DNA from: Bog-756 sp963837805 | GTDB lineage: Bacteria; Actinomycetota; Acidimicrobiia; Acidimicrobiales; RAAP-2 | Direction: 5' to 3' | Assembly: GCA_963837805.1 (NCBI GenBank) | Contig: CAWIOU010000044.1 | Span: 1-64,000, forward strand | Length of the DNA: 64,000 bases | In this document: positions 34,796 through 47,209 of the stretch, in pieces | How the letters are laid out: the number at the start of each line of letters is the position of its first letter | How positions within the stretch are numbered: position 1 is the first letter of the stretch | Translations under genes and position numbers: made by a program | The notes under the pieces: model-generated | Seen by the model: only the letters and a program-made list of their open reading frames with translations | Databases searched by the model: none | What the model was told of the DNA's origin: nothing

Positions 34796-35581
34796 ATGTT
34801 CAATACTGTGGCGATGGTCACGGTCGATCTCAACGCCGATCTGGCCGAGGGCGACCGGCTCTCCCCCGCCGACCTCGCCATCCTCGACTCGATCACCAGC
34901 GCCAGCCTGGCGTGCGGATTCCACGCCGGGAACCGCCAGGTGATGCGAGCCACGGCCGAGGCCGCGCTGGAGCGCGGTGTCGTGATCGGAGCCCACGTGT
35001 CGTACCGTGACCGGGACGGGTTCGGCCGGCGCGCCGTGGATGTGTCGCCCGGTCAGCTGGTCGACGACATCGTCGAGCAATGGGCCGTCCTCGATTCCGA
35101 AGTGGGCGCCGTCGGTGGGACGCTGACCTTCGTGAAGCCGCACGGCGCGCTGTACAACAGGATGGGTCGTGACCCGTCGGTCGGCGACGCGGTGGTCGAG
35201 GCCGTGTCACAGCTCGGCAGCCGGGTCCTGGTGGCCCAGTCGGGGACCGGTGTCGTCGGTCGCGGCGCGGCGGCCGGGCTGCGGGTGGTAGCCGAGGGCT
35301 TCCCCGACCGCGGCTATCTGGCCGACGGCGGCCTGGCCCCACGCGATCTGCCCGGCGCCCTCGTCGACGACCCGGCAGTCGCCGCCCGACGCGCCGTGTC
35401 GATGGCCGGGCGCGGTGGCATCGAAGCCGTGGACGGGACCTGGGTGCCGGTCGCCGTGGAGACCCTGTGCATCCACGGCGACTCGCCCGGTGCCGTCGAG
35501 ACGGCTCGGCAGGTGCGGTCGGCCCTCGAGGCCGAGGCGATCGCCGTCCGTCCCTTTCTCGTGACGCCGCAGGCGTCGTGA
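34796..35581 (+). CDS. pxpA: 5-oxoprolinase subunit A (LamB/YcsF family)
   Basis: Component of the ATP-dependent bacterial 5-oxoprolinase that opens the spontaneously formed cyclic 5-oxoproline to glutamate. 261 residues: VDLNADLAEGDRLS, SASLACGFHAGN, IGAHVSYRDRDGFGRR, FVKPHGALYNRM and EGFPDRGYLADGGLAPR are family hallmarks. ATG 34796 has AGGGAG 5 bases upstream; ATG 34814 is nearer the family start. Followed 34 bp later by the fused PxpBC. Confidence 0.92.
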   Translation: MFNTVAMVTVDLNADLAEGDRLSPADLAILDSITSASLACGFHAGNRQVMRATAEAALERGVVIGAHVSYRDRDGFGRRAVDVSPGQLVDDIVEQWAVLDSEVGAVGGTLTFVKPHGALYNRMGRDPSVGDAVVEAVSQLGSRVLVAQSGTGVVGRGAAAGLRVVAEGFPDRGYLADGGLAPRDLPGALVDDPAVAARRAVSMAGRGGIEAVDGTWVPVAVETLCIHGDSPGAVETARQVRSALEAEAIAVRPFLVTPQAS

Positions 35582-35615
35582 GACCGGACGATCGTCGGAC
35601 GGGTGACCGGGGGCG

Positions 35616-37307
35616 GTGATCCCCCGCGTCGGTCCCTATGGGGACCGTGCCCTGCTGGTCGAGGTGGACGACGTCGCCTCGGCCCACCTGGTCGCCGCGG
35701 CCGTCGACCGGGCCCGACGCCACGGGCAGGCGCCCGACGAGATCGAGGAGGCCGTGGTCGGATTTCGCAGCGTCGTGGTCCACCTCGACGGCTCCGGAGA
35801 CGATGTCGTCTCCGTCGAGGAGTGGCTGGCCGATCTGGTCTCCCGGCAGGATGCCGGGGCCTCGGACGCCACCGACCGGGAGGGCCGGGCCGGACGGCGC
35901 GTCGACGTCCCGGTCACCTTCGACGGCCCCGACCTCGGAGCGGTGGCGGCCATCGTCGGCGAGACGCCGGCCGCCGTCGTCGAGCTCGCCTGCGGCGCCG
36001 ATCTGCAGGTGGCCTTCCTCGGGTTCGCTCCCGGGTTCCCCTATCTGGTCGGCCTGCCCCCCGAGCTCGCCGCCGTCCCGCGGCGCACCACGCCCCGGGT
36101 GTCGGTGCCGGCCGGCTCGGTGGCCCTCGCCGGCGGGTTCGCCACCGTCTACCCGGGCACCACCCCGGGGGGCTGGCACCTTCTCGGTCGCACCCCGGTC
36201 CGGCTGTTCGACCCGGCCCGTCCCCCCTACGCCCTGCTGCGCCCCGGGGACACCGTCCGCTTCACACCTGTTCCGCCGGACGGCGACCGACACCGGTCGG
36301 ACGGGGCGGCCCTCGAATCCCCACCGGTCCGGCCCCCGCTCGCGGCGTACACCGGTCGGTACGTCGAGGTCCTCGACCCCGGGTTGCTGAGCCTGGTCGA
36401 GGACGGCGGCCGCCGACAGGTGGCCGCAGTGGGGATCCCCCGGGCCGGGCCGGCCGATCCCGACTCCATGCGGTTGGCCAACCGCCTCGTGGGCAATCCC
36501 GACGGGACGGCGGTCATCGAGGTGACCGCCGTCGGACCCACCATCCGGTTCGCCGGCCGGGCCCATGTCGCCCTGGTGGCCCCGCGGCCCGACGGTCAGG
36601 AGGTGCTCGTCGACGGGCACCCGGTGGCCGCCGGTGCCGTCGTCCCGGTCGAGGACGGGCAGGTCCTCACCGTCGGTCGGGTCCAGGGCGGGTTACGGGC
36701 CTACCTGGCGGTGTCCGGAGGGTTCGAGTCCCCGGTGGTCGTCGGGTCCCGGTCGACCGACCTGCTGTCGGGGCTGGAACCGGGGCCGCTCATGACCGGT
36801 GACCGCCTCGACCTGGGGGTCCCGACCCGACCCCACGGACATCTGGTGACCGCCCCCGGTCCCGGCGCGCCCGACGGCCCGGTGCCGGTCCGGGTGGTCG
36901 AGGGGCCCCATCGCCTCCCCGCGGTGGGACGCCGGTTTCTCACCTCGGGACCCTGGACGGTCGGCGGTGCGTCCAACCGGATCGGAGTGCGGCTGGCCGG
37001 ACCGCGCCGGTGGTCGGCTCCGATCGAGAGCCGGATGCCGTCCACCGGCACGGTCACCGGAGCGATCCAGCTCCCGCCGGACGGGAACCCGATCATTCTG
37101 CTGCCCGACCACGCCACCGTGGGGGGGTACCCGGTCATCGCCTGCGTCATCGGTGCCGATCTCCATCTCGTCGGCCAGCTCCGCCCCGGCGACACGGTGG
37201 TCTTCGTCACCGTCGACCGTCGGAGGGCACGTGAGGAGTGGGCCCACCGGGAACGGATGCTGGCCGGGCTGGTGGCCGGATGGTTTCCGACCGAGGCGGG
37301 GACCTAG
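35616..37307 (+). CDS. 5-oxoprolinase subunits B and C fused (PxpB-PxpC)
   Basis: 563 residues. First half (about 1-220) is the PxpB/KipI cyclophilin-like domain: GPYGDRALLVEVDD, GFAPGFPYLVGLP, RVSVPAGSVALAGGFATVYP and GGWHLLGRTP. Second half (about 245-563) is PxpC/KipA: EVLDPGLLSLVEDGGRRQVA, GIPRAGPADPDSMRLANRLV, GGFESPVVVGSRSTDLLSGL, RIGVRLAGP and GNPIILLPDHATVGGYPVIA. With pxpA upstream the complete enzyme is encoded. GTG start. Its TAG stop shares a CTAG with the stop of the opposing acetyltransferase gene. Confidence 0.93.
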   Translation: MIPRVGPYGDRALLVEVDDVASAHLVAAAVDRARRHGQAPDEIEEAVVGFRSVVVHLDGSGDDVVSVEEWLADLVSRQDAGASDATDREGRAGRRVDVPVTFDGPDLGAVAAIVGETPAAVVELACGADLQVAFLGFAPGFPYLVGLPPELAAVPRRTTPRVSVPAGSVALAGGFATVYPGTTPGGWHLLGRTPVRLFDPARPPYALLRPGDTVRFTPVPPDGDRHRSDGAALESPPVRPPLAAYTGRYVEVLDPGLLSLVEDGGRRQVAAVGIPRAGPADPDSMRLANRLVGNPDGTAVIEVTAVGPTIRFAGRAHVALVAPRPDGQEVLVDGHPVAAGAVVPVEDGQVLTVGRVQGGLRAYLAVSGGFESPVVVGSRSTDLLSGLEPGPLMTGDRLDLGVPTRPHGHLVTAPGPGAPDGPVPVRVVEGPHRLPAVGRRFLTSGPWTVGGASNRIGVRLAGPRRWSAPIESRMPSTGTVTGAIQLPPDGNPIILLPDHATVGGYPVIACVIGADLHLVGQLRPGDTVVFVTVDRRRAREEWAHRERMLAGLVAGWFPTEAGT

Positions 37308-37822
37308 AGATCCCGGCCCATGGCCACCCGCGGGCCGCCGAGGTGGCGCTGACGTTCGGCGGCCAGACGGGCGGCGAGCTCCGGCCCCATGTCCGCCTCC
37401 TGCAGCGTGACGAACCCGCACCGGGCGTAGTAGGGACCGTTCCAGGGGACGTCGCGGAAGGTGGTGAGGGTCACCGCCCGCAAGCCGCGCCCGGTCGCCC
37501 ACGCCTCCAGATGGTCGATGAGCGACCGGCCGATCCCCCGGCGTCCGAAGCTCGGATCCACCGACACCTGCTCGACGTGGGCGCAATCGTCGACCAGATC
37601 GGCGATCAGGAAGGCGACCGGTCGGTCGGTGGGATCGGTCGACACCCAGGCGCGCCCGGCTCGCCGGTACTGCTCCAGCAACTCGACCGGCGGGGGCTCC
37701 TCGTCGGCGATGAACGACATCCCGATGTCGGCGAAGAGCACGCCGGCGCCCATCTCGATGTCGCGGATCGCACCGAGCTCGTCGGGGTGGACCGGTCGGA
37801 TGGGATGCGCTCCATCGGCCAT
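37304..37822 (-). CDS. GNAT-family N-acetyltransferase
   Basis: 172 residues with the acetyl-CoA-binding motif A VEQVSVDPSFGRRGIGRSLI (R/Q-x-x-G-x-G/A pattern GRRGIG), followed by LRAVTLTTFRDVPWNGPYYA and RCGFVTLQEADMGPEL. Resembles small-molecule acetyltransferases common in Actinobacteria; substrate unknown. ATG 37822 is preceded by GAGAAT 6 bases upstream, a possible leaderless -10. Convergent with pxpBC. Confidence 0.85.
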   Translation of the reverse strand: MADGAHPIRPVHPDELGAIRDIEMGAGVLFADIGMSFIADEEPPPVELLEQYRRAGRAWVSTDPTDRPVAFLIADLVDDCAHVEQVSVDPSFGRRGIGRSLIDHLEAWATGRGLRAVTLTTFRDVPWNGPYYARCGFVTLQEADMGPELAARLAAERQRHLGGPRVAMGRDL

Positions 37823-37973
37823 GGCCCGATTCTCCACCGCCACCTGCCGGCCCGCCAGGTCCACCCCCGTCCGGCCGGCGGGTGGGCCGGTCACGCCTCG
37901 GGCCGTGGCACGATGGGTGCAATAGTGGGAACGACCAGGGGGCCGAGACCCTCGGCCGACGAGAGGAGCCGGA

Positions 37974-38588
37974 GTGGGCGACGCAGACCGAACCGGTCAG
38001 GACGGAGACGCCGGGGCCGGCGGCTCGGACGAGGACGAGCTGTTCCAGTCACGGGAGGACGGCCAGCTCCACTTCATCAAGGAGACACAGGCAACGACCT
38101 TCCCGGTCACCGCCCCGGTCAATGCCACCCCGCTCGAGGAGGACGAGCCCGAAGGGGTCATCCCGCCCAGCCCGCTGTGGGCGATGAAGGAGCGCCGGCA
38201 CGAGCAGTGGCCCCATCTCTTCGGTCACCCCGATCGCATCCGGGCCTGCATCGGGAGCGGCGACGCCGCCGTCTACGCCATGGACGACGGGAAACACCAC
38301 TGCATGATCGGCCGCCGGGTCGGGGCCACCACCGACGGCTGCACCTACAGCCTGGTGGCGCGCATCCCCGCCGACACCTACCGATCGCTGTCGTCGGGCG
38401 CCATCTCCGGGAAGCAGGCCTTCCTGGCCGGCTCGGATGTCGGCCTCAGCGGCACCGTCGACGGGCCGGGGATGGCCAACGTCTTCGACGTCGACTTCTA
38501 CGACGGGCCCGACGACATCCCCGCCGAGTACCTGCCGCCGAGCACCTTCATCGAATTCGCCCAGGACCTGCCCACCGCCGACCGCTGA
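37974..38588 (+). CDS. uncharacterised acidic protein
   Basis: 204 residues; I do not recognise it. An acidic, Gly-rich N-terminus (1-45) leads to LHFIKETQATTFPVTAPVNA, SPLWAMKERRHEQWPHLFGH, a Cys/His region HHCMIGRRVGATTDGCTYSL and an acidic end. No signal peptide or membrane segment. GTG 37974 has GAGAGGAG 5 bases upstream, a strong ribosome binding site, so it is very likely expressed. Divergent from the acetyltransferase gene, convergent with pyrF. Confidence 0.7.
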   Translation: MGDADRTGQDGDAGAGGSDEDELFQSREDGQLHFIKETQATTFPVTAPVNATPLEEDEPEGVIPPSPLWAMKERRHEQWPHLFGHPDRIRACIGSGDAAVYAMDDGKHHCMIGRRVGATTDGCTYSLVARIPADTYRSLSSGAISGKQAFLAGSDVGLSGTVDGPGMANVFDVDFYDGPDDIPAEYLPPSTFIEFAQDLPTADR

Positions 38589-38610
38589 CCGGGAGCAGAC
38601 CGGCGCGGCG

Positions 38611-39477
38611 TCACCGGAGGGATCCGGCCAGCTCCCCGCAGGTGGCCTCGGCGGCCCGACGGAGCGAACCGGCGTCGGGTCCGGCCGCCAGCAGCGAGCG
38701 CGACACGTTGGCCAGCACGCTGTGGGGCGGACAGCCGGCGAACAGGCGGGCCGCGTCCCCGACCGTCGCCCCCTGGGCTCCGAGGCCCGGGGCCAGGATC
38801 ACCCCACCCAACCCGGCCAGGTCGAAGGTCGAAGGCGCCAGGGTCGCCCCCACCACCGCCCCGACCGTGCCGGCCACGTCCAGGCCCCCGTGGTTCAGCT
38901 CCCGGATGGCCTCGAGCAGGGCGTCCTCCACCGACGGGCCGTCCCGGCGCTCGGCCCGACCATTGATGATCGCCTCCTGCAGGGGCCGGCCCTCCGGGTT
39001 GGAGCTGCGGACGACCACGATCACCCCCCGGTTGGACGCCGCCGCCAGATCCAGGGCCGGTCGCAGCGCGCCCAACCCCAGGTAGGGGGTCACGGTGACG
39101 GCGTCAGCCACCAGTGGGCTGTCCGGATCCAGCCACGCCGTGGCGTAGGCCTCCATGGTCGATCCGATGTCGCCCCGCTTGGCGTCGGCGATGACCAGGA
39201 GGCCGGCATCGCGGGCCGCCGCCATCACCGATTCGAGGGCGCCCATTCCGCCCGAGCCCCATCGCTCGAAGAACGCCACCTGGGGCTTGACCACCGGCAC
39301 CACACCGGCGAACGCCTCCACGCAGCGGAGGCCGAACGAGCGGAGCCCGTCGGCCGAGTCGGGCAGACCCCACCGATCGAGGAGCGCAGGAGAGGGGTCG
39401 ATGCCGGCGCACAGCGGGCCGGTCTTGGCCACCGCGGAGGCGACGGTCCCGGCAAACCCGGCGGCCGGGTCAGCCAT
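38611..39477 (-). CDS. pyrF: orotidine 5'-phosphate decarboxylase (type 2)
   Basis: Last UMP step, OMP to UMP. 288 residues of the longer actinobacterial form; the catalytic signature LLVIADAKRGDIGSTMEAY (Asp-x-Lys-x-x-Asp) is intact, with LCAGIDPSP near the start and ILAPGLGAQGAT for phosphate binding. The ATG lies 8 bp inside pyrD. Last gene of the pyr operon; mihF, usually next, is displaced by 3.9 kb of accessory genes. Confidence 0.96.
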   Translation of the reverse strand: MADPAAGFAGTVASAVAKTGPLCAGIDPSPALLDRWGLPDSADGLRSFGLRCVEAFAGVVPVVKPQVAFFERWGSGGMGALESVMAAARDAGLLVIADAKRGDIGSTMEAYATAWLDPDSPLVADAVTVTPYLGLGALRPALDLAAASNRGVIVVVRSSNPEGRPLQEAIINGRAERRDGPSVEDALLEAIRELNHGGLDVAGTVGAVVGATLAPSTFDLAGLGGVILAPGLGAQGATVGDAARLFAGCPPHSVLANVSRSLLAAGPDAGSLRRAAEATCGELAGSLR

Positions 39478-40465
39478 GGGACGCGCTGGTCAGTTGGCCC
39501 ACCCGGCGGATGCCGTGCCGCGCGCACCACCGTTCGATCTCCCGCAGGATCCGGAGGGGGGCCCGGGGGTCCCGGAACGTCGCCGACCCGACCTGGACGG
39601 CATCGGCCCCGGCCATCAGGAGCTCGACGGCGTCCTCCCCCCTCATCACCCCGCCCACGCCGATGATGGCGGCGTCGGGATACGAGGCCCGCACGTCGAA
39701 GACGGCGCGCACGGCGACGGCGTGCACCGCCGGTCCCGACAGCCCGCCGCCGGCGGCACCCGAACCCAGGACCGGCCGGCGGGTCTCGACGTCGATGGCC
39801 ATGGCCAGCACCGTGTTGATCAACGTGACGGCTTCGGCCCCGGCGGCCAGGGCGGCGCCGGCCACCTCGGCCACGTCGGCCACCGTCGGGCTCAGCTTGG
39901 CCCAGAGGGGCAGCGCCGGACAGGACTCACCCACGGCGGCGACCACCGCGGCGGTGGCCGAGGGCGAATGGGCGAACATCCGGCGCCGGTCCTCGACGTT
40001 CGGACAGCTCACGTTGACCTCGAGAGCGGCGATGCCGGGCACACCGGCCAGCGCCGCCGCGGCCTTGGCGAAGTCCGCCACCCGTTGACCCCAGATGCTC
40101 ACCACCACCCGCGCCCCGGCCGCGGTGAGCTCGGGCAGATCCCGGTCGATCCAGGCGTCGATCCCGGGGCCCTGCAGCCCGACGCTGTTGATCATCCCCG
40201 ACGCCGTCTGGTGCAGGCGGGGAGGAGGGTTGCCCGGCCACGGGTCCACGCACAGGGACTTGACCACCATCGCGCCGAGCTCGGCGAGCGGGAAGTAGGC
40301 GCCGAGCTCGGCGGCGTGGCCGGCGGTCCCCGATGCCGTCATGACCGGATTGGCCAGCTCGAGCGAACCGACCCGTGTCGACAGGTCGACGTCTCCGGCG
40401 GTGACGGCCCGCCACGCCCGCCCCACCCGGGCGGCGGTCCCGTCGCCGGCCGGCGCGTCGTTCAC
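39470..40465 (-). CDS. pyrD: dihydroorotate dehydrogenase, class 1B catalytic subunit
   Basis: FMN enzyme oxidising dihydroorotate to orotate. 331 residues: LSTRVGSLELANPVMTASGT, INSVGLQGPG, LEVNVSCPNVEDRR (active-site Cys of class 1 enzymes), LPLWAKLSPTV, INTVLAMAIDVETRRP and GVGGVMRGEDAVELLMAGAD. The INTV/AIDVETRRP segment is characteristic of class 1B, which normally needs the PyrK electron-transfer subunit; no pyrK is present here. GTG 40465 lies 4 bases after the carB stop. Confidence 0.95.
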   Translation of the reverse strand: MNDAPAGDGTAARVGRAWRAVTAGDVDLSTRVGSLELANPVMTASGTAGHAAELGAYFPLAELGAMVVKSLCVDPWPGNPPPRLHQTASGMINSVGLQGPGIDAWIDRDLPELTAAGARVVVSIWGQRVADFAKAAAALAGVPGIAALEVNVSCPNVEDRRRMFAHSPSATAAVVAAVGESCPALPLWAKLSPTVADVAEVAGAALAAGAEAVTLINTVLAMAIDVETRRPVLGSGAAGGGLSGPAVHAVAVRAVFDVRASYPDAAIIGVGGVMRGEDAVELLMAGADAVQVGSATFRDPRAPLRILREIERWCARHGIRRVGQLTSASHG

Positions 40466-40469
40466 CGGC

Positions 40470-43783
<3,314 letters not shown>

Positions 43784-43784
<1 letters not shown>

Positions 43785-44917
43785 CAGCGGCCACCGCCCG
43801 AGTGCCGGGCGGCCCCGGTGGCGTCCATCAGCTGGCGGAACTCCTCGAACAGGTAGCGGGCATCGTGGGGACCGGGACCGGCCTCGGGGTGGTACTGCAC
43901 GCTGAACACCGGGGCGTCCCGGCTGCGGAGTCCCTCGATGACCCCGTCGTTGAGATTCACGTGGGTGATCTCCGAACCGTTCAATGAATCGGCGGCCACG
44001 GCGAAGTTGTGGTTCTGCGAGGTGATCTCGACCCGTCCGGTGGACAGTCGCCGCACCGGGTGGTTGCCGCCATGGTGACCGAAGGGGAGCTTGTAGGTGG
44101 AGCCGCCGAGCGCCGAGGCCAGCAGCTGGTGGCCGAGACAGATCCCGAAGATCGGCACCGTGCCTCGGGCCGCCAGGTCCCGGATCTCGCCGATGATGGC
44201 CGGCAGGGCCGCCGGGTCCCCCGGACCGTTGGAGAGGAAGATCCCGTCGGGCTCGAACCCGAGCACCTGGTGGGCGGACGTCGAGGCCGGCACCACCGAG
44301 ACGGTGGCCAACTCGCCCAGTTGACGCACCATGGCCTCTTTGATCCCGAAGTCGTAGGCCACCACCCGGTAGGGCCCCGTCCCTCTGGTGAGGACCTCCT
44401 CGGTGGTCACCGCCGACACCAGGTCGGCCCCGTCGGTGGACGGGGCCGAGGCCGCGGCCGCCTCCAGGTCGGCCAGGCTGGCGGTGCCGAACGCGCAGGG
44501 CATCGCTCCCTGGTCGCGGAGATGACGGGTGAGCCGCCGGGTGTCGATCCCGGTGATGCCGGGGACCGAGCGCCGGATGAGGAATTCCTCGAGGGACCCG
44601 GTCGAGCGCCAGTTGCTCGGACGGTCACAGAGATCCCGCACGATCACCCCGCGGCAGTGGGGTCGGGACGCCTCGTCGTCGGTGGGATTGACCCCGTAGT
44701 TCCCGATCTGGGGGTAGGTGAAGGCGATCACCTGGCCGGCGTAGGACGGGTCGGTGATGACCTCCTGGTAGCCGGAGAGCACGGTGTTGAACACCGCTTC
44801 CCCGGTCGCCACCCCGCCCTCGGGCTGGGCGCCGATGGCTTCGCCCTCGAACACGGCCCCGTCAGCCAGCACCAATGCGGCCTCGGCCCGGTGCACGGCA
44901 CCACTCCGACCGGTCAT
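43784..44917 (-). CDS. carA: carbamoyl-phosphate synthase small subunit
   Basis: Glutamine amidotransferase that feeds ammonia to CarB. 377 residues: N-terminal CPSase domain (NTVLSGYQEVITDPSYAGQ), then a class I amidotransferase domain with nucleophile in PIFGICLGHQLLASALGG and the His/Glu pair in FSVQYHPEAGPGPHD. ATG 44917 overlaps the pyrC stop as ATGA. Confidence 0.98.
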
Positions 44918-46254
44918 CGCCTGGCCTCGCCGTCGACGACCACCGCTTCACCCCGGAAGACGGTGTGCCGGACCTGCCCGGTCAGCGTCCGGCCACCGTA
45001 GGGCGAGTTGCGGCTGCGGCTGGCCAGGGCGGCGGGGTCCACCGTCCAGGTGGCCGCCGGATCGATCACGCAGAGATTGGCCGCACCGCCGGGCACGATC
45101 GGGCCGCCCTGGTCCCCGCCGTGGGATGGGTCGAGCCCGGCGATCCGGGCCGGCTGCCAGCTCAGCAGGGCCAGGAGGTCGCCCATGGGCAGGGCCAATT
45201 CGCCGATGGCCAGGGAGACCGCCGTCTGCAGGCCGAGCATGCCCGGGGGGGCCTGATCGAAGGGAAGGTCCTTGAGCTCGGGCGGATGGGGGGCGTGGTC
45301 GGTGGCGATGGCGTCGATGGTCCCGTCGGCCAGCCCGGCCTTGACCGCGTCGACGTCCGACTGCGGGCGCAACGGTGGGTTGACCTTGAAGCCGGCGTCG
45401 TACCCCGAGGTGCAGGCGTCGGTGAGGGTGAAGTGATGGGGGGCCGCCTCGGCGGTGACGGCCAGCCCCTCGGCCTTGGCCCGGCGGACCATGTCCACGG
45501 AGGCGGCGGTGGACAGGTGGAGGAAGTGGATGCGGCCCCCGGTCGCCCTCACCAGGGCGACGTCCCGGGCCACCATGACCTCCTCGGCCACCGCCGGCAT
45601 CCCCGGCAGCCCGAGGCGGCTCGACCATTCCCCTTCGTGCATGGCCCCGTTGCCGGCCAGGGACCGGTCCTCACAGTGCTGGGCCAGGGTGGCCCCGATC
45701 CCCCGGGCGTAGTCGAGGGCCCGGCGCATCAGGCCGGCCGATTGGACCCCGGCGCCGTCGTCGGTGAACAGGCGGACCCCCAGGTCGGCCAGTTCGGCCA
45801 TGGGGGCCAGGCGCTCGCCGGCCCGGTCCACGGTGATGGCCCCGGCCACCGCCACCTCGGCGGTGGCCCCGGCGGCGAGCTCGAGCACGTTCCGCACCGC
45901 CTCGGCCGAGTCCAGCGCCGGCTCGGTGTTGGGCATGGCCACCACGGCCGTGTACCCACCCAGTGACGCGGCCCGGGTGCCGGTCTCGATCGTCTCGGCC
46001 TCCTCGCGACCGGGCTGGCGGAGATGGGTGTGCAGATCGACCAGGCCCGGTGCGACCACACCGCCGGCGGCGTCGAGCACCAGGGCTCCCTTCGGGCCGT
46101 CGATGTCCTCGTCGATGGCGGTCACGATCCCGTCGGCGATCATCACGTCGGCGCGCCGCTCGCCGGTCTCGTCGACCACGGTCCCGCCCCGGATCACCAG
46201 GGTCGGGAGGGCGCCGCCGCCCCTGCCTCCGATCCGCTCAGGCACGGTGGCCAC
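44914..46254 (-). CDS. pyrC: dihydroorotase (class I)
   Basis: Zinc hydrolase closing carbamoyl aspartate to dihydroorotate. 446 residues: LVDLHTHLRQPGREEAETIE (metal His-x-His), YTAVVAMPNTEPALDS, later metal ligands AQHCEDRSL and FLHLSTAASVD, and IDAIATDHAPHPPELK (catalytic Asp). Start GTG 46254 overlaps pyrB by 17 bp; GTG 46245 is another option. Confidence 0.97.
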   Translation of the reverse strand: MATVPERIGGRGGGALPTLVIRGGTVVDETGERRADVMIADGIVTAIDEDIDGPKGALVLDAAGGVVAPGLVDLHTHLRQPGREEAETIETGTRAASLGGYTAVVAMPNTEPALDSAEAVRNVLELAAGATAEVAVAGAITVDRAGERLAPMAELADLGVRLFTDDGAGVQSAGLMRRALDYARGIGATLAQHCEDRSLAGNGAMHEGEWSSRLGLPGMPAVAEEVMVARDVALVRATGGRIHFLHLSTAASVDMVRRAKAEGLAVTAEAAPHHFTLTDACTSGYDAGFKVNPPLRPQSDVDAVKAGLADGTIDAIATDHAPHPPELKDLPFDQAPPGMLGLQTAVSLAIGELALPMGDLLALLSWQPARIAGLDPSHGGDQGGPIVPGGAANLCVIDPAATWTVDPAALASRSRNSPYGGRTLTGQVRHTVFRGEAVVVDGEARR

Positions 46255-47209
46255 CCTCGATCGGTCCTTGGCCGAGCAGGAGGAAGAGCACGGCCATCCG
46301 GATGGCCACCCCGTTGCTCACCTGCTCGGTGATCAGGGCGGCGGGTAGCTCGGCCACGTCGGAGGCGATCTCCACCCCGCGGACGATGGGTCCGGGGTGG
46401 AGGATCAACGCCCCGGGCTGGAGCATGGCGGCGCGGCGGGCGGTGAGCCCGTACCCGGCCGTGTACTCGCGCAAGGTGGGGACGAACTCCCCGCTGCCGC
46501 GCTCGGACTGCACTCGGAGCAGCGAGACCACGTCGACCTTGGGCAGCACGTCGTCGAGGTTCTGGTTGACCGCGGTGACCGGCCAGCCGACCAGTGAGGG
46601 CGGGAGCAGTGTGGTCGGTGCCACCAGGGTGACCTCGGCACCCATGGCCGCATAGGCGGCGATCTGGGACCGGGCCACCCGGCTGTGGCGGATGTCGCCG
46701 ACGATGGCCACCTGCAGCCCGTCGAACCGGGCCAGCCCGGCATCCCCCCCGCCCAGCGCCTGGCGGACCGTGTAGAGATCCAGCAACGCCTGGGTGGGGT
46801 GCTGGTGCCAACCGTCGCCGGCATTGATGACGACGCAGTGGTCGACCCACCCGGCCACCCGGGCCGGGACGCCCGAGGAGGAGTGGCGGATGATCACCGA
46901 GTCGATCCCGATGGCCTCGACGGTCTCGATGGTGTCGCGCAGGGACTCGCCCTTGTTCACCGACGAGGATCCGGCCGAAAAGGAGAGCACGTCGGCGGAC
47001 ATCCGCTTGGCCGCCGTCTCGAACGACATGCGGGTCCGGGTGGAGTCCTCGAAGAAGAGGGTGGCCACGGTTCTGCCCCGCAGGGTGGGGACCTTCGGGT
47101 TGGCCCGTCGTCCCACTTCGGCGAAGGAGTCGGTCACCCGCAGCACTTCGGCGATCTCCTCGGCACCGAGGTCGTCGATGCCCAGGAGATGGGTGGGGAA
47201 CGGGCTCAC
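46238..47209 (-). CDS. pyrB: aspartate carbamoyltransferase catalytic subunit
   Basis: Carbamoyl phosphate plus aspartate to carbamoyl aspartate. 323 residues: LFFEDSTRTRMSFETAAKRM (carbamoyl-phosphate loop with canonical STRTR), SSSVNKGESLRDT, INAGDGWHQHPTQALLDLYT and LILHPGPIVRGVEI. GTG 47209 overlaps the pyrR stop as GTGA. No regulatory subunit pyrI is present, consistent with the B. subtilis-like class. Confidence 0.98.
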   Translation of the reverse strand: MSPFPTHLLGIDDLGAEEIAEVLRVTDSFAEVGRRANPKVPTLRGRTVATLFFEDSTRTRMSFETAAKRMSADVLSFSAGSSSVNKGESLRDTIETVEAIGIDSVIIRHSSSGVPARVAGWVDHCVVINAGDGWHQHPTQALLDLYTVRQALGGGDAGLARFDGLQVAIVGDIRHSRVARSQIAAYAAMGAEVTLVAPTTLLPPSLVGWPVTAVNQNLDDVLPKVDVVSLLRVQSERGSGEFVPTLREYTAGYGLTARRAAMLQPGALILHPGPIVRGVEIASDVAELPAALITEQVSNGVAIRMAVLFLLLGQGPIEGGHRA

